Assembly (NCBI GenBank): GCA_003131985.1
Contig: PKWH01000175.1
Coordinates: 1,349-10,234 of the forward strand
Direction of reading: 5' to 3'
Length of the DNA stretch: 8,886 nucleotides
Source of the DNA: Acidobacteriota bacterium
Lineage (GTDB): Bacteria; Acidobacteriota; Terriglobia; Acidiferrales; UBA7541
Under the pieces are notes generated by a model. That model made no database searches. It was given only the letters and a program-made list of their open reading frames with translations, and was not told the DNA's origin. Made by a program: the position numbers and the translations under genes. This document shows, one piece after another, positions 1 to 6,626 of the stretch. Numbering within the stretch: the first letter of the stretch is position 1; each line of letters begins with the position of its first letter.

Positions 1-21
1 GCACGCTTAATCGCAGCAATG

Positions 22-50
22 TTTATGCTCGTTCGGATTCTTGTTATAGT
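22..50 (+). promoter_or_regulatory. Possible extended -10 promoter for the UDP-GlcNAc dehydrogenase gene
   Basis: TATAGT at 45-50 matches the sigma-70 -10 consensus at 5 of 6 bases. It is preceded by TGT (42-44), which gives an extended -10 element. A weak -35 (TTTATG, 22-27) lies 17 bases upstream. Transcription would start near position 57, leaving a leader of about 65 bases before the ATG at 122. This is a motif match only, in an AT-rich patch next to the window edge. Confidence 0.35.
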
Positions 51-109
51 TATTTGCACTTAATTTGCGGCTCTTTGACGCTGCAACCGCGTCGTGATTG
101 CTTGCCAAG

Positions 110-115
110 AGAGGA
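110..115 (+). promoter_or_regulatory. Ribosome binding site deciding the wbpA start
   Basis: AGAGGA ends six bases before the ATG at 122. The reading frame also opens eight codons earlier with TTG at 98, but that codon has no Shine-Dalgarno sequence at a usable distance. The ATG is therefore preferred. Confidence 0.7.
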
Positions 116-121
116 AACAGC

Positions 122-1477
122 ATGGCTGTGGATCGCAAACCGGACTCTTTCGCAGGGAAGGACCTTAGAATCGGCATTATCGGGTGCGGCTACGTGGGCC
201 TTCCGTTGGCGCTGCGATTCGCAGATGTGGGCCACCGAGTGACGGGATTCGATACCGACCAGGAAAAGATAAAGAAACTCAACGCCGGTCAGTCGTACAT
301 CCAGCACATACCCGCCGACAAGATTAATCATCACGTTCAAGGAAAGCGTTTTGACGCGACCACGGACTTTGCAAAGTTGCGCGAAATGGACGCGGTGCTC
401 ATTTGCGTCCCTACGCCGCTGGACGAACGCCGCGAGCCGGACCTGAGCTACGTCGAGAAAACGGCACAATCGATTGCGCCGAACCTGCAGCGCAACCAAC
501 TGATCGTTCTTGAGAGCACCACTTACCCGGGCACGACCGAAGAACTCGTGCTGCCGATTTTGGAAAAGGGCGGCTTGCACTGCCCGATTGCAAGGGGTGA
601 GGGTACGGAAAATGTTGCGACGGATTTTTACTTGGCGTTTTCTCCAGAGCGTGAAGACCCTGGAAATAAGCAATATGGCCTGGCGCAGATTCCCAAGATA
701 GTCGGGGGCATCAATCCTCCCAGTGGGCGGGCGGCGGCGGGACTCTACGCGCAAATTGTTTCGAAGGTGGTTCCGGTGAGTTCCACGCGCGCGGCGGAAA
801 TGGTGAAGCTGCTCGAGAATATATTTCGCTGCGTGAACATCGCGCTTGTAAACGAACTGAAGCAGTTATCGTTGCGAATGGACCTGGATATCTGGGAAGT
901 GATTGACAGCGCAGCAACGAAACCGTTCGGCTTTATGCCGTTTTATCCGGGCCCTGGCCTTGGAGGACACTGCATACCCGTTGACCCTTACTATCTTTCC
1001 TGGAAAGCCCGGGAATATGATTTCGCGACGCGTTTTATCGAGCTTGCCGGTGAGATTAACACCGCGATGCCGTATCACGTGGTGGACGCGCTGGTAAAAG
1101 CTCTAAACGAGCGAGAAAAAAGCTTGAAGGGGTCGAAAGTGCTGTTGCTCGGAATGGCTTATAAGAAGGACGTGGACGATTTGCGGGAGTCCCCTTCTCT
1201 TAAACTGCTCGAATTGCTTACCGGAAATGGGGCATTGCTGGATTACAACGACCCGTATTTCCCGGCGTTGTTTAAGATGCGCCACTACGATTTCTCGAAA
1301 ATGCGATCGGTGGAATTGACCTCCGAGCGGTTGGCGAAATACGATTGCGTGCTGATTGCGACCGATCACTCCAGTTATGATTTCAACGAAATAGTGAAGA
1401 ATGCCAAGCTGGTGGTAGATACGCGCAATGCCACGCGTCACGTCAAGCAAGGTCGCGAAAAGATCGTCAACTGCTGA
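122..1477 (+). CDS. wbpA: UDP-N-acetyl-D-glucosamine 6-dehydrogenase (WbpA/TviB type)
   Basis: This is a cytoplasmic NAD-dependent nucleotide-sugar dehydrogenase of 451 residues. The family oxidises C6 of UDP-GlcNAc in two steps to give UDP-GlcNAc uronic acid, a precursor of acidic capsule, O-antigen or exopolysaccharide. The N-terminal Rossmann domain carries GCGYVG (21-26), followed by CVPTPL (95-100), STTYPGTTEE (132-141) and SPEREDPGN (174-182). The central helix has EMVKLLENIFR (226-236). The active-site loop GPGLGGHCIPVDPYY holds the catalytic Cys284. The C-terminal UDP-binding domain has GMAYKKDVDDLRESPS (344-359). These motifs resemble WbpA/TviB, which act on UDP-GlcNAc, more than plain UDP-glucose dehydrogenases. 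Length is normal for the family and all key residues are present. Substrate preference is inferred from remembered family motifs. The C4-epimerase gene at 3014 could act on its product. The start was chosen for the AGAGGA site. Confidence 0.92.
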   Translation: MAVDRKPDSFAGKDLRIGIIGCGYVGLPLALRFADVGHRVTGFDTDQEKIKKLNAGQSYIQHIPADKINHHVQGKRFDATTDFAKLREMDAVLICVPTPLDERREPDLSYVEKTAQSIAPNLQRNQLIVLESTTYPGTTEELVLPILEKGGLHCPIARGEGTENVATDFYLAFSPEREDPGNKQYGLAQIPKIVGGINPPSGRAAAGLYAQIVSKVVPVSSTRAAEMVKLLENIFRCVNIALVNELKQLSLRMDLDIWEVIDSAATKPFGFMPFYPGPGLGGHCIPVDPYYLSWKAREYDFATRFIELAGEINTAMPYHVVDALVKALNEREKSLKGSKVLLLGMAYKKDVDDLRESPSLKLLELLTGNGALLDYNDPYFPALFKMRHYDFSKMRSVELTSERLAKYDCVLIATDHSSYDFNEIVKNAKLVVDTRNATRHVKQGREKIVNC

Positions 1478-1629
1478 CCTCTCCAGACCCGTCAAGTCAG
1501 TCTTGCTGCGGGAGTTATATTCGCATCAAGGCCGGCTGCGTCCCTGTTCTCTAGGCTGTTTACTCAAACACGCGGCTAGTAAAATAGTCCTATTGCTCCC
1601 CGCGGCATTGAAAGCTATGGTTTGAGATT

Positions 1630-2010
1630 ATGGGAGCTCCGCTAACAACCCAAAAAGAAAAGCAGAGTTGGATCAGCGATCCAGGCCGGCGCCGCAGCAT
1701 GCGCGTGCTTCTAAGCGTACCTATATCGGTACACGGAAAAACAGCGAAGAATCAGGACTTTAACGAAGAAACTCGAACGCTTGTAGTCAACGCTCACGGC
1801 GCTCTGATCTCGCTGGCTGCGCAAGTTGTCGCCAACCAGAAGGTCTTTGTTTCAAATAATGCCACGCAACAGACGCAAGAATGCCGGATCGTTTACCTGG
1901 GAAACATGCAAGCAGGAAAAGCGCAGATGGGTGTCGAGTTTTTAAACCCTTCGCCTACGTTCTGGCAGATTGATTTCCCGCCCGAAGACTGGGTCGCGCC
2001 GGAAAGCTAA
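1630..2010 (+). CDS. Small PilZ-like domain protein with atypical c-di-GMP motif
   Basis: This 126-residue soluble protein has the layout of a single PilZ domain, which in other bacteria binds cyclic di-GMP and alters motility or polysaccharide output. An arginine-rich entry segment GRRRSMRV (19-26) contains the R-x-x-x-R pattern (R21 to R25). A predicted beta-rich core follows and ends with QMGVEFLNP (99-107), like the G-(V/I)-x-F strand of PilZ proteins. The second signature, normally (D/N)-x-S-x-x-G, is replaced by VNAHGAL (53-59), so ligand binding is uncertain. From memory, similar N-x-H-G versions occur in Acidobacteriota. It starts 152 bases after the dehydrogenase gene, on the same strand. 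The ribosome site is weak (GAG at 1624-1626), but an in-frame stop at 1609-1611 leaves no earlier start. The domain call is by motif and is moderately sure; the biological role is unknown. Confidence 0.75.
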   Translation: MGAPLTTQKEKQSWISDPGRRRSMRVLLSVPISVHGKTAKNQDFNEETRTLVVNAHGALISLAAQVVANQKVFVSNNATQQTQECRIVYLGNMQAGKAQMGVEFLNPSPTFWQIDFPPEDWVAPES

Positions 2011-2038
2011 GATCTGGCAGGCTTTCGCAGATTCCAAA

Positions 2039-2866
2039 TTACCGCCGAGAGGAAGTTAGCTCAACCCGAACACCGCCCATAGGCAGTTCGGCCTGCAGCA
2101 GAACAGGCGTCCGCCATGGATCGCCAGCCAGCCACAGCGAGAAACTCTCCCGCGTTACCTCCACATCTTTTTTGTAGAGGTGTAAGGAAATGCGTGTGGC
2201 CGAGAAATTACCTGCGTCAACGGCCACGGTTTCATTCGGTACTTCCAGGCGAGCACGAACTTCGAGGAGGTCCTCCCCATCGTAGACGGGTGCGCGAAAT
2301 TCGGACGTCTGACGCCAGTCAACGGCACGGAGCTCGAATAGAGTTCCGAGCGGGTCCAGAGTGCCCGGCAAGACAGCGACCACGGGAATAGCATTCCGGT
2401 GCGGTTGGGCTACCGAGGAAGGATGCAATATCTGATTTTCGATGCTGCCCATTTCGCTGAGGTGAGTTTCGTACTGGCGGCTCTCAAACGTTTTGACGTC
2501 GGCGTACGAATCGAATTGGTCATCGACGGTCATAAAATACCTGAGAGGGCCCAGCGTGTGAGCTGACGCACGGAAATGCCAAGTTCTCCAGCCAAGGATT
2601 TCGCGATGTTCCGGTACGCTCAGTTCCGCCGTTGCCGCATTTGAGAATCCGGCGAAGGAAACATGATAGGTCAACGTTTCGCCGATACGGAAAGGCATGC
2701 GTGGCTCGTCGATGGCACCATCCGCGGTGCCAATTGTCTTAGTGAATCCGCCCGATGAACCTTGAGCTGTTACGCTGCGAGTTGGGAGACACAGGACGGC
2801 GATGAGAAAAGGAAAAGACAACGTGAAGGCTAGACTCCACGGAAATTGTTTGCGTTCCGTCTTCAT
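2039..2866 (-). CDS. Secreted DUF3108-domain protein
   Basis: This 275-residue exported protein of unknown function belongs to DUF3108, a family of predicted periplasmic or outer-envelope beta-rich proteins. Residues 1-35 form a signal peptide: basic MKTERK, a hydrophobic stretch to about residue 28, and a likely cut after SVTA. There is no lipobox, so it is not a lipoprotein. Family-like blocks follow in order: GETLTYHVSFAGF (62-74), an LPGTLDPLGTLFELRA block (166-181), GEDLLEVRARL (197-207), and the closing FSLWLAGDPWRTPVLLQAEL (242-261), which resembles the usual 'W-D..R-P' strand. The ATG at 2866 gives a conventional signal peptide. A GTG four codons upstream (2878) is an alternative with a G-rich site before it. 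It converges on the PilZ gene with 28 bases between the stops and diverges from the epimerase gene. No enzymatic residues are evident. Confidence 0.82.
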   Translation of the reverse strand: MKTERKQFPWSLAFTLSFPFLIAVLCLPTRSVTAQGSSGGFTKTIGTADGAIDEPRMPFRIGETLTYHVSFAGFSNAATAELSVPEHREILGWRTWHFRASAHTLGPLRYFMTVDDQFDSYADVKTFESRQYETHLSEMGSIENQILHPSSVAQPHRNAIPVVAVLPGTLDPLGTLFELRAVDWRQTSEFRAPVYDGEDLLEVRARLEVPNETVAVDAGNFSATRISLHLYKKDVEVTRESFSLWLAGDPWRTPVLLQAELPMGGVRVELTSSRR

Positions 2867-2998
2867 GGATCCGTACACGCTTGCCCCACTTGCTCAAGTT
2901 GCCCCGGGGACACAGGACAAATAATTATGTCCCGCCGGAGTTCGCCAAGCTATAGTAAATCGATTCTGAAACGCCAATTCCCTGAAGTTTGCCGCGCC

Positions 2999-3004
2999 AA
3001 GGAG
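2999..3004 (+). promoter_or_regulatory. Ribosome binding site of the epimerase gene
   Basis: AAGGAG lies nine bases before the ATG at 3014 and supports that start. A TATAGT at 2951-2956 in the same intergenic region could be a -10 box, but no convincing -35 accompanies it. Confidence 0.6.
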
Positions 3005-3013
3005 ATTCCCTGA

Positions 3014-3955
3014 ATGCGCTACCTAGTTACGGGAGGCGCCGGATTCATAGGTTCGAACATCGTGGACGAGCTTGTTCGCCGTGGCCACCAAGTGACGGTC
3101 CTCGATGATCTTTCCGCTGGCAAGGAGTCCAACCTTGCTGACGTTCGAGGCAAGATCGACCTGCGCATAGGAAGTATCACGGATTTGGCAACTGTACAGT
3201 CTGCGTGTCACGGAGCCGATTACGTGATTCACCTGGCAGCGCGAACATCGGTTCCGCGCTCCGTTCAAAACCCCGTCGAGACAAATCATGTAAATATCGA
3301 TGGCACTTTGAACGTGCTGGTGGCTGCGCGGGATGCCAAGGTACGGCGCTTCATTTACGCCGCTTCCTCCTCGGCATACGGGGAGACCCCTACGCTTCCG
3401 AAAACCGAGGCGATGCAGCCCAATCCTATTTCTCCCTATGGAATCACAAAATATGTGGGCGAACTCTACGCGGGGGTGTTCGGCCGCGTCTATGGCCTCG
3501 AAAACGTCTGCGTTCGTTATTTCAACGTCTTCGGCCCGCGGCAAGATCCCAGCTCGCAATATTCCGGGGTGCTTTCCCGATTCATGCTGGCGGTGATCGA
3601 AGGGCAGCCGCCGGTGGTGTACGGAGACGGCGAGCAATCGCGCGATTTCACCTTTATCGAAAATATCGTGGATGAAACTTTACGCGCGTGCGAAGCCAAA
3701 GGCGCATCCGGAATGGTGTTTAACGGCGGCACCGGGGCGCGCACCACTTTGAATCAAGTTCTAAAGCTTCTTGAGAAAATTACGGGAGAAAAGATTCAGG
3801 CCAAGTATGATCCGCCGCGCACAGGCGACATTCGCGATTCTCAGGCAGACGTCTCACTCGCACGAAAAGTGCTTGGCTACGAACCTCGGGTTCATTTCGA
3901 AGAAGGGTTGCAGCGCACGTGGGAGTGGTACAAAAGCGTATACGGAAAGAAATAA
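3014..3955 (+). CDS. NAD-dependent UDP-sugar C4-epimerase (WbpP/TviC/GalE family)
   Basis: This 313-residue cytoplasmic extended short-chain dehydrogenase/reductase interconverts C4 epimers of a UDP-sugar using tightly bound NAD. The N-terminal TGGAGFIG (6-13) is the NAD-binding glycine motif, and D31-D32 after strand 2 fit the ribose contact. AASSSAYGE (116-124) supplies the catalytic Ser. Y142-G-I-T-K146 is the Tyr-Lys pair. RYFNVFGPRQDP (168-179) and VVYGDGEQSRDFTFIEN (201-217) are substrate-domain motifs typical of WbpP/TviC-like epimerases. In GDIRDSQAD, Ser276 aligns with the residue that is Tyr299 in E. coli GalE and Cys307 in the human enzyme. A small residue there is associated with accepting N-acetylated sugars. 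I infer UDP-GlcNAc or UDP-GlcNAcA as substrate, which would fit the dehydrogenase encoded at 122-1477. Plain UDP-glucose 4-epimerase remains possible. All catalytic residues are intact and the length is normal. Confidence 0.88.
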   Translation: MRYLVTGGAGFIGSNIVDELVRRGHQVTVLDDLSAGKESNLADVRGKIDLRIGSITDLATVQSACHGADYVIHLAARTSVPRSVQNPVETNHVNIDGTLNVLVAARDAKVRRFIYAASSSAYGETPTLPKTEAMQPNPISPYGITKYVGELYAGVFGRVYGLENVCVRYFNVFGPRQDPSSQYSGVLSRFMLAVIEGQPPVVYGDGEQSRDFTFIENIVDETLRACEAKGASGMVFNGGTGARTTLNQVLKLLEKITGEKIQAKYDPPRTGDIRDSQADVSLARKVLGYEPRVHFEEGLQRTWEWYKSVYGKK

Positions 3956-3975
3956 GTCTCGGCAAACAGCGGGCC

Positions 3976-4665
3976 TCAAATCGTTTGGCGGTTAAGATAA
4001 GCGGGAAGCTCGGTAAGGCTATCCAGCATTAAGTCCGGCGGAAACGCGCGCAGACCTTCGGTTCCAAGACCGTAAGTCACTCCGCACGACCATATGCCGG
4101 AATTGCGCGCAGTCTGAATATCAACCTCGGAATCCCCGACGATCATTGTTTCCTGGGGCTTCGCGTTAAGCTCTCGCAACAATGTTTCCACGCCCATTGG
4201 GTGAGGCTTCTTCTTTTCGAAACTATTGCCTCCGTAAACATGCCGGAAATAGCGCGAGAGACCGAGGCCATCCAGAATTGCGCGGCTGAAGTTGACGGGT
4301 TTGTTGGTCAAGACCGCCATGGGATGGTTTTCCAGGAGCGCCAGTCCTTCGCGGACGCCTGGATAGGTCACCGTGTTGTCGAGCATGTGATTGCGGTAAT
4401 AGCTTAGAAAGTAGGCGAGGCCTGTGTCGGCTTCCTCGTCGCTCGCGGTTTTCAAAGTTTCGGCTCCCAATGCTCGGCGAACGAGCACGGGCGCGCCATT
4501 TCCGACCATTCCGAAAATCTCTTCATGCACTAGCTCCGCGCGGCCCATGCGCTTGAGCATGGCGTTGATGGAAAGCGCCAAGTCACGTTTTGAATCGATC
4601 AGGGTGCCGTCGAGATCGAAGATCAGAGCTCGTACGGCGGAAAAACGATTCTCTTCACCCGGCAT
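3976..4665 (-). CDS. gph: HAD-superfamily phosphatase, phosphoglycolate phosphatase type
   Basis: This 229-residue cytoplasmic hydrolase is built like Gph, which removes phosphate from 2-phosphoglycolate, formed for example during repair of DNA 3'-ends. All four HAD motifs are visible. Motif I is FDLDGTLIDS (16-25), with nucleophile Asp17 and acid/base Asp19. Motif II is AVLTNK with Thr120. Motif III is the Lys in KKKPHP (151-156). Motif IV is GDSEVD (177-182), which coordinates magnesium. The helical cap domain falls between about residues 28 and 95. AGGAG (complement of 4674-4678) sits eight bases before the ATG, confirming the start. The gene converges on the epimerase gene with only 20 bases between stops. 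Because many HAD paralogues share this layout, the exact substrate is less sure than the family; pyrophosphatase PpaX or another sugar-phosphate phosphatase is an alternative. Confidence 0.87.
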   Translation of the reverse strand: MPGEENRFSAVRALIFDLDGTLIDSKRDLALSINAMLKRMGRAELVHEEIFGMVGNGAPVLVRRALGAETLKTASDEEADTGLAYFLSYYRNHMLDNTVTYPGVREGLALLENHPMAVLTNKPVNFSRAILDGLGLSRYFRHVYGGNSFEKKKPHPMGVETLLRELNAKPQETMIVGDSEVDIQTARNSGIWSCGVTYGLGTEGLRAFPPDLMLDSLTELPAYLNRQTI

Positions 4666-4704
4666 GCGAAACGCTCCTATGGAAAGTCCTGCGAGAACAT
4701 TCAG

Positions 4705-4733
4705 ATTTTATGTGGGCTGAACGGAATTGTCAC
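4705..4733 (-). promoter_or_regulatory. Predicted sigma-70 promoter for the HAD phosphatase gene
   Basis: Read on the minus strand, GTGACA (complement of 4728-4733, 5 of 6 matches to TTGACA) is followed after exactly 17 bases by TAAAAT (complement of 4705-4710, 5 of 6 matches to TATAAT). Transcription would start near 4698, about 32 bases before the ATG at 4665. This is the best promoter match in the window. Confidence 0.55.
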
Positions 4734-4756
4734 TCGGCGCAGACGCAAAGTAAGAT
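4727..4756 (+). promoter_or_regulatory. Predicted sigma-70 promoter for the DUF1015 gene
   Basis: TTGTCA (4727-4732, 5 of 6 matches) is followed after 18 bases by TAAGAT (4751-4756, 4 of 6 matches). The -35 box overlaps that of the oppositely directed phosphatase promoter. Transcription starting near 4763 would give a leader of about 80 bases before the ATG at 4846. The weak -10 keeps confidence low. Confidence 0.35.
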
Positions 4757-4845
4757 GGCCCTTCGGCATCGGGGCTACAACATAAACCGTGCTCGCTGTT
4801 ACAATGTTTGGCTCCTGCGGTGCTCGCTCCGCTACGAGAGGCTCC

Positions 4846-6207
4846 ATGGCTGAAGTTCATCCCTTTCGCGCTCTGCGTTACGATACAAACCGCGTCAAGC
4901 TGGACGACGTGCTTACTCAACCCTACGACAAAATCACTCCTTTAATGCAGGAGCGGTATTACGCTGCGAGTCCATACAACCTGATAGCGATCGAAAAGGG
5001 CAAATCGCTTCCTGAGGATTCCGGCGAGAATAACGTCTATACCCGCGCTGGGGAGAAAATCAAGGAGTGGATAGCACAAGGCGTTTTGGCGCAAGACCGG
5101 GCTCCTGCGATTTATGTTTACTCGCAGGAGTATCTGGTTCCGGGCACGCATACGCGCAAAGTGCGAATTGGTTTCATCGCGATGGGCCGCTTGGAAGATT
5201 ACGACGCGAAGATCGTTTTCCCTCACGAGCGCACGTTGTCCGCTCCGAAAGCCGATCGCATCGAATTGCTGCGGCACACACACATCCAGACAGGCCAGCT
5301 CTTTGTGCTGTACGACGACGCGCCCAGACAGATCGACGCCTACCTGGAAGAAATTGCACGCACGCCCACGCCGTTGGAATTACACGATGAGTTCGAAGTG
5401 ACGCACCGGCTGTGGCCGGTTACTGACACCGCGTTCGTTCGCCGAATTCAAGCTGCCATGGCGGATAAGAAAATCATCATCGCCGACGGGCATCACCGCT
5501 ACGAAACCGCATTGAACTTTCGCAACGAAAGTCGCGCGCGGCTTGGAAACATCGACCCACTGGCCGCTCATGAATTTGCGATGATGACGTTTATAAACTC
5601 GCACTCGCGGGGACTGACCGTCCTGCCCACGCATCGGCTGATTCGCAATGTCGCGAATTTTGATTTCCAGCAATTTCGCAACAGGCTGACTCCGTTCTTC
5701 GATTGGTATTCGTACCCGTTTCTCAATCCGGAAGAACGTACCGCGAGCTACGCCGAGTTTCGCAAGGACTTTGCACGGCAAAACCACGGCCGCCGAGCTA
5801 TCGGAATTTATCCAGGAACAATCGACGGGAACGCCGGCGCATTCTATTTGTTCTTGCTGCGGAAAGACGCGGACCTCGAAACGATATTGCCGGATATGTC
5901 TGAAGCGCAGCGCGGGCTGGACGTCGTGCTGCTGCATCGCTTGATTTTAGAAAAAGGATTGGGAATTACTGCCGAGGCGGTCGAAGCGGAGAAAAATCTC
6001 GGTTACGAGCGTGAAATTGACGCTGCAATTGCAGCGGTGGATCGTGGCGACGCGCAATTGGCGTGTTTGTTGAACCCGGTGCGCGTGCAACAGGTTGTTG
6101 AAATTGCCTTAGGCGGCGACGTTTTGCCCCAGAAATCCACGGACTTCTACCCCAAGCTGCTCAGCGGATTGGCTGTTTACCGCATCGAAGGAAGCGTCAA
6201 TCAATAG
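4846..6207 (+). CDS. DUF1015 family protein
   Basis: This 453-residue soluble protein belongs to DUF1015, a widespread bacterial family without an established reaction. The opening segment MAEVHPFRALRYD and the following TQPYDKI (24-30) are the family's characteristic N-terminus. FPHERT (125-130), IADGHHRYETAL (212-223) and the C-terminal LPQKSTDFYPKLLSGL (427-442) are the other conserved blocks, so the protein is full length. There is no signal peptide or membrane segment. The D-G-H-H-R motif resembles the catalytic-type motif of ParB/sulfiredoxin-fold proteins, including free-serine kinases; this is a motif comparison, not proof. In some other bacteria DUF1015 genes lie beside serine biosynthesis genes, but none is visible here. 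The ATG at 4846 is chosen because GAGAGG (4836-4841) precedes it and the family begins M-A-x-(V/I)-x-P-F. The frame is open back to GTG 4789 and ATG 4804, but the extra residues look unlike the family. Confidence 0.88.
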   Translation: MAEVHPFRALRYDTNRVKLDDVLTQPYDKITPLMQERYYAASPYNLIAIEKGKSLPEDSGENNVYTRAGEKIKEWIAQGVLAQDRAPAIYVYSQEYLVPGTHTRKVRIGFIAMGRLEDYDAKIVFPHERTLSAPKADRIELLRHTHIQTGQLFVLYDDAPRQIDAYLEEIARTPTPLELHDEFEVTHRLWPVTDTAFVRRIQAAMADKKIIIADGHHRYETALNFRNESRARLGNIDPLAAHEFAMMTFINSHSRGLTVLPTHRLIRNVANFDFQQFRNRLTPFFDWYSYPFLNPEERTASYAEFRKDFARQNHGRRAIGIYPGTIDGNAGAFYLFLLRKDADLETILPDMSEAQRGLDVVLLHRLILEKGLGITAEAVEAEKNLGYEREIDAAIAAVDRGDAQLACLLNPVRVQQVVEIALGGDVLPQKSTDFYPKLLSGLAVYRIEGSVNQ

Positions 6208-6221
6208 GTGAAAACACGCGA

Positions 6222-6242
6222 GGCCCAGAGTTGATCTGGGCC
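6222..6242. terminator. Bidirectional hairpin between convergent genes
   Basis: A perfect 8-base-pair stem, GGCCCAGA (6222-6229) pairing with TCTGGGCC (6235-6242), encloses a five-base loop. It lies 14 bases after the DUF1015 stop and 23 bases beyond the STAS-gene stop, exactly where a shared terminator is expected. The T runs are modest: ATTT on the plus side, and TTTT nine bases further on the minus side. Termination may therefore be partial or Rho-assisted. Confidence 0.7.
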
Positions 6243-6265
6243 GCATTTCGAAACGTTCCGCTCGA

Positions 6266-6613
6266 TTACTTGGCGAAGCTTTGAACGGCAAGAGCCTCAC
6301 TGTCGTAGGTATCGAACACGGTCATAAGCTTCGTTACCTGAAGCACTTCCTTAAACTTAGAACCCAGGTTGGCCAGCTTCAACGTGGCACCCTGCGAGCG
6401 AGCGCTGTGAAACGTGGCCACGAGCGTCCCGAGGCCGGCGCTGTCGATGTAGCCAACGTTCGCGAGGTTCAGGACGATCTTTTTCTTGCCGGCAGCCAGC
6501 AGGCTTTTCACCTTCTCGCGAAATGCGTTGCTCTCTTCGCCCAGCACGATGCGCCCTTCAATCTCCAGCACGGTCACGCCATTTACTTCTTGATCCGTCA
6601 TCCTAAGTGCCAC
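6266..6613 (-). CDS. STAS-domain anti-sigma factor antagonist
   Basis: This 115-residue cytoplasmic protein consists of one STAS domain, the fold of SpoIIAA/RsbV. In partner-switching systems such a protein in its unphosphorylated state captures an anti-sigma kinase and frees a sigma factor; the kinase inactivates it by phosphorylating a conserved Ser. The core TVLEIEGRIVLGEES (14-28), the KKIVLNLANV strand (44-53) and the phosphosite loop YIDSAGLGTL (55-64), with Ser58 as the predicted target, are intact. TLKLANLGSKFKEVLQVTKL (78-97) is the usual following region. The start is GTG at 6613, because a consensus AGGAGG (complement of 6621-6626) sits seven bases before it; the ATG four codons later has no proper spacing. 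No anti-sigma kinase, phosphatase or sigma gene is in the window, so its partner is unknown. The zinc-ribbon gene ends 94 bases upstream on the same strand and might be co-transcribed. Confidence 0.92.
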   Translation of the reverse strand: MALRMTDQEVNGVTVLEIEGRIVLGEESNAFREKVKSLLAAGKKKIVLNLANVGYIDSAGLGTLVATFHSARSQGATLKLANLGSKFKEVLQVTKLMTVFDTYDSEALAVQSFAK

Positions 6614-6620
6614 GTTCGCG

Positions 6621-6626
6621 CCTCCT
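6621..6626 (-). promoter_or_regulatory. Consensus ribosome binding site deciding a GTG start
   Basis: CCTCCT on the plus strand reads AGGAGG on the coding strand, seven bases before GTG at 6613. This is the strongest Shine-Dalgarno match in the window. It selects GTG over the in-frame ATG at 6601. Confidence 0.8.

Noticed and set aside
50..754. Long minus-strand open frame of 234 codons opposite the dehydrogenase gene
   Set aside because: Its composition is Arg-rich and it shows no domain. It lies fully opposite the motif-rich part of a confident gene, so it is a shadow frame.
1491..1515. Imperfect hairpin (CCCG...CGGG) after the dehydrogenase stop
   Set aside because: The stem is interrupted by unequal unpaired bases and no T run follows. 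It is too weak to call a terminator.
1559..1585. Possible promoter for the PilZ-like gene (TTTACT, then TAAAAT)
   Set aside because: The spacer is only 15 bases and the -35 is weak. It is possible but not strong enough to list.
2012..2035. Short inverted repeat (ATCTG/CAGAT) between the PilZ and DUF3108 genes
   Set aside because: It has only five pairs with an 11-base loop and no T run, so it is likely chance.
3023..3637. Minus-strand open frame of 204 codons opposite the epimerase
   Set aside because: It has no recognisable motif and mirrors the conserved Rossmann region of a certain gene.
5380..5937. Minus-strand open frame of 185 codons opposite the DUF1015 gene
   Set aside because: It has no family-like blocks, while the plus frame carries all DUF1015 motifs.
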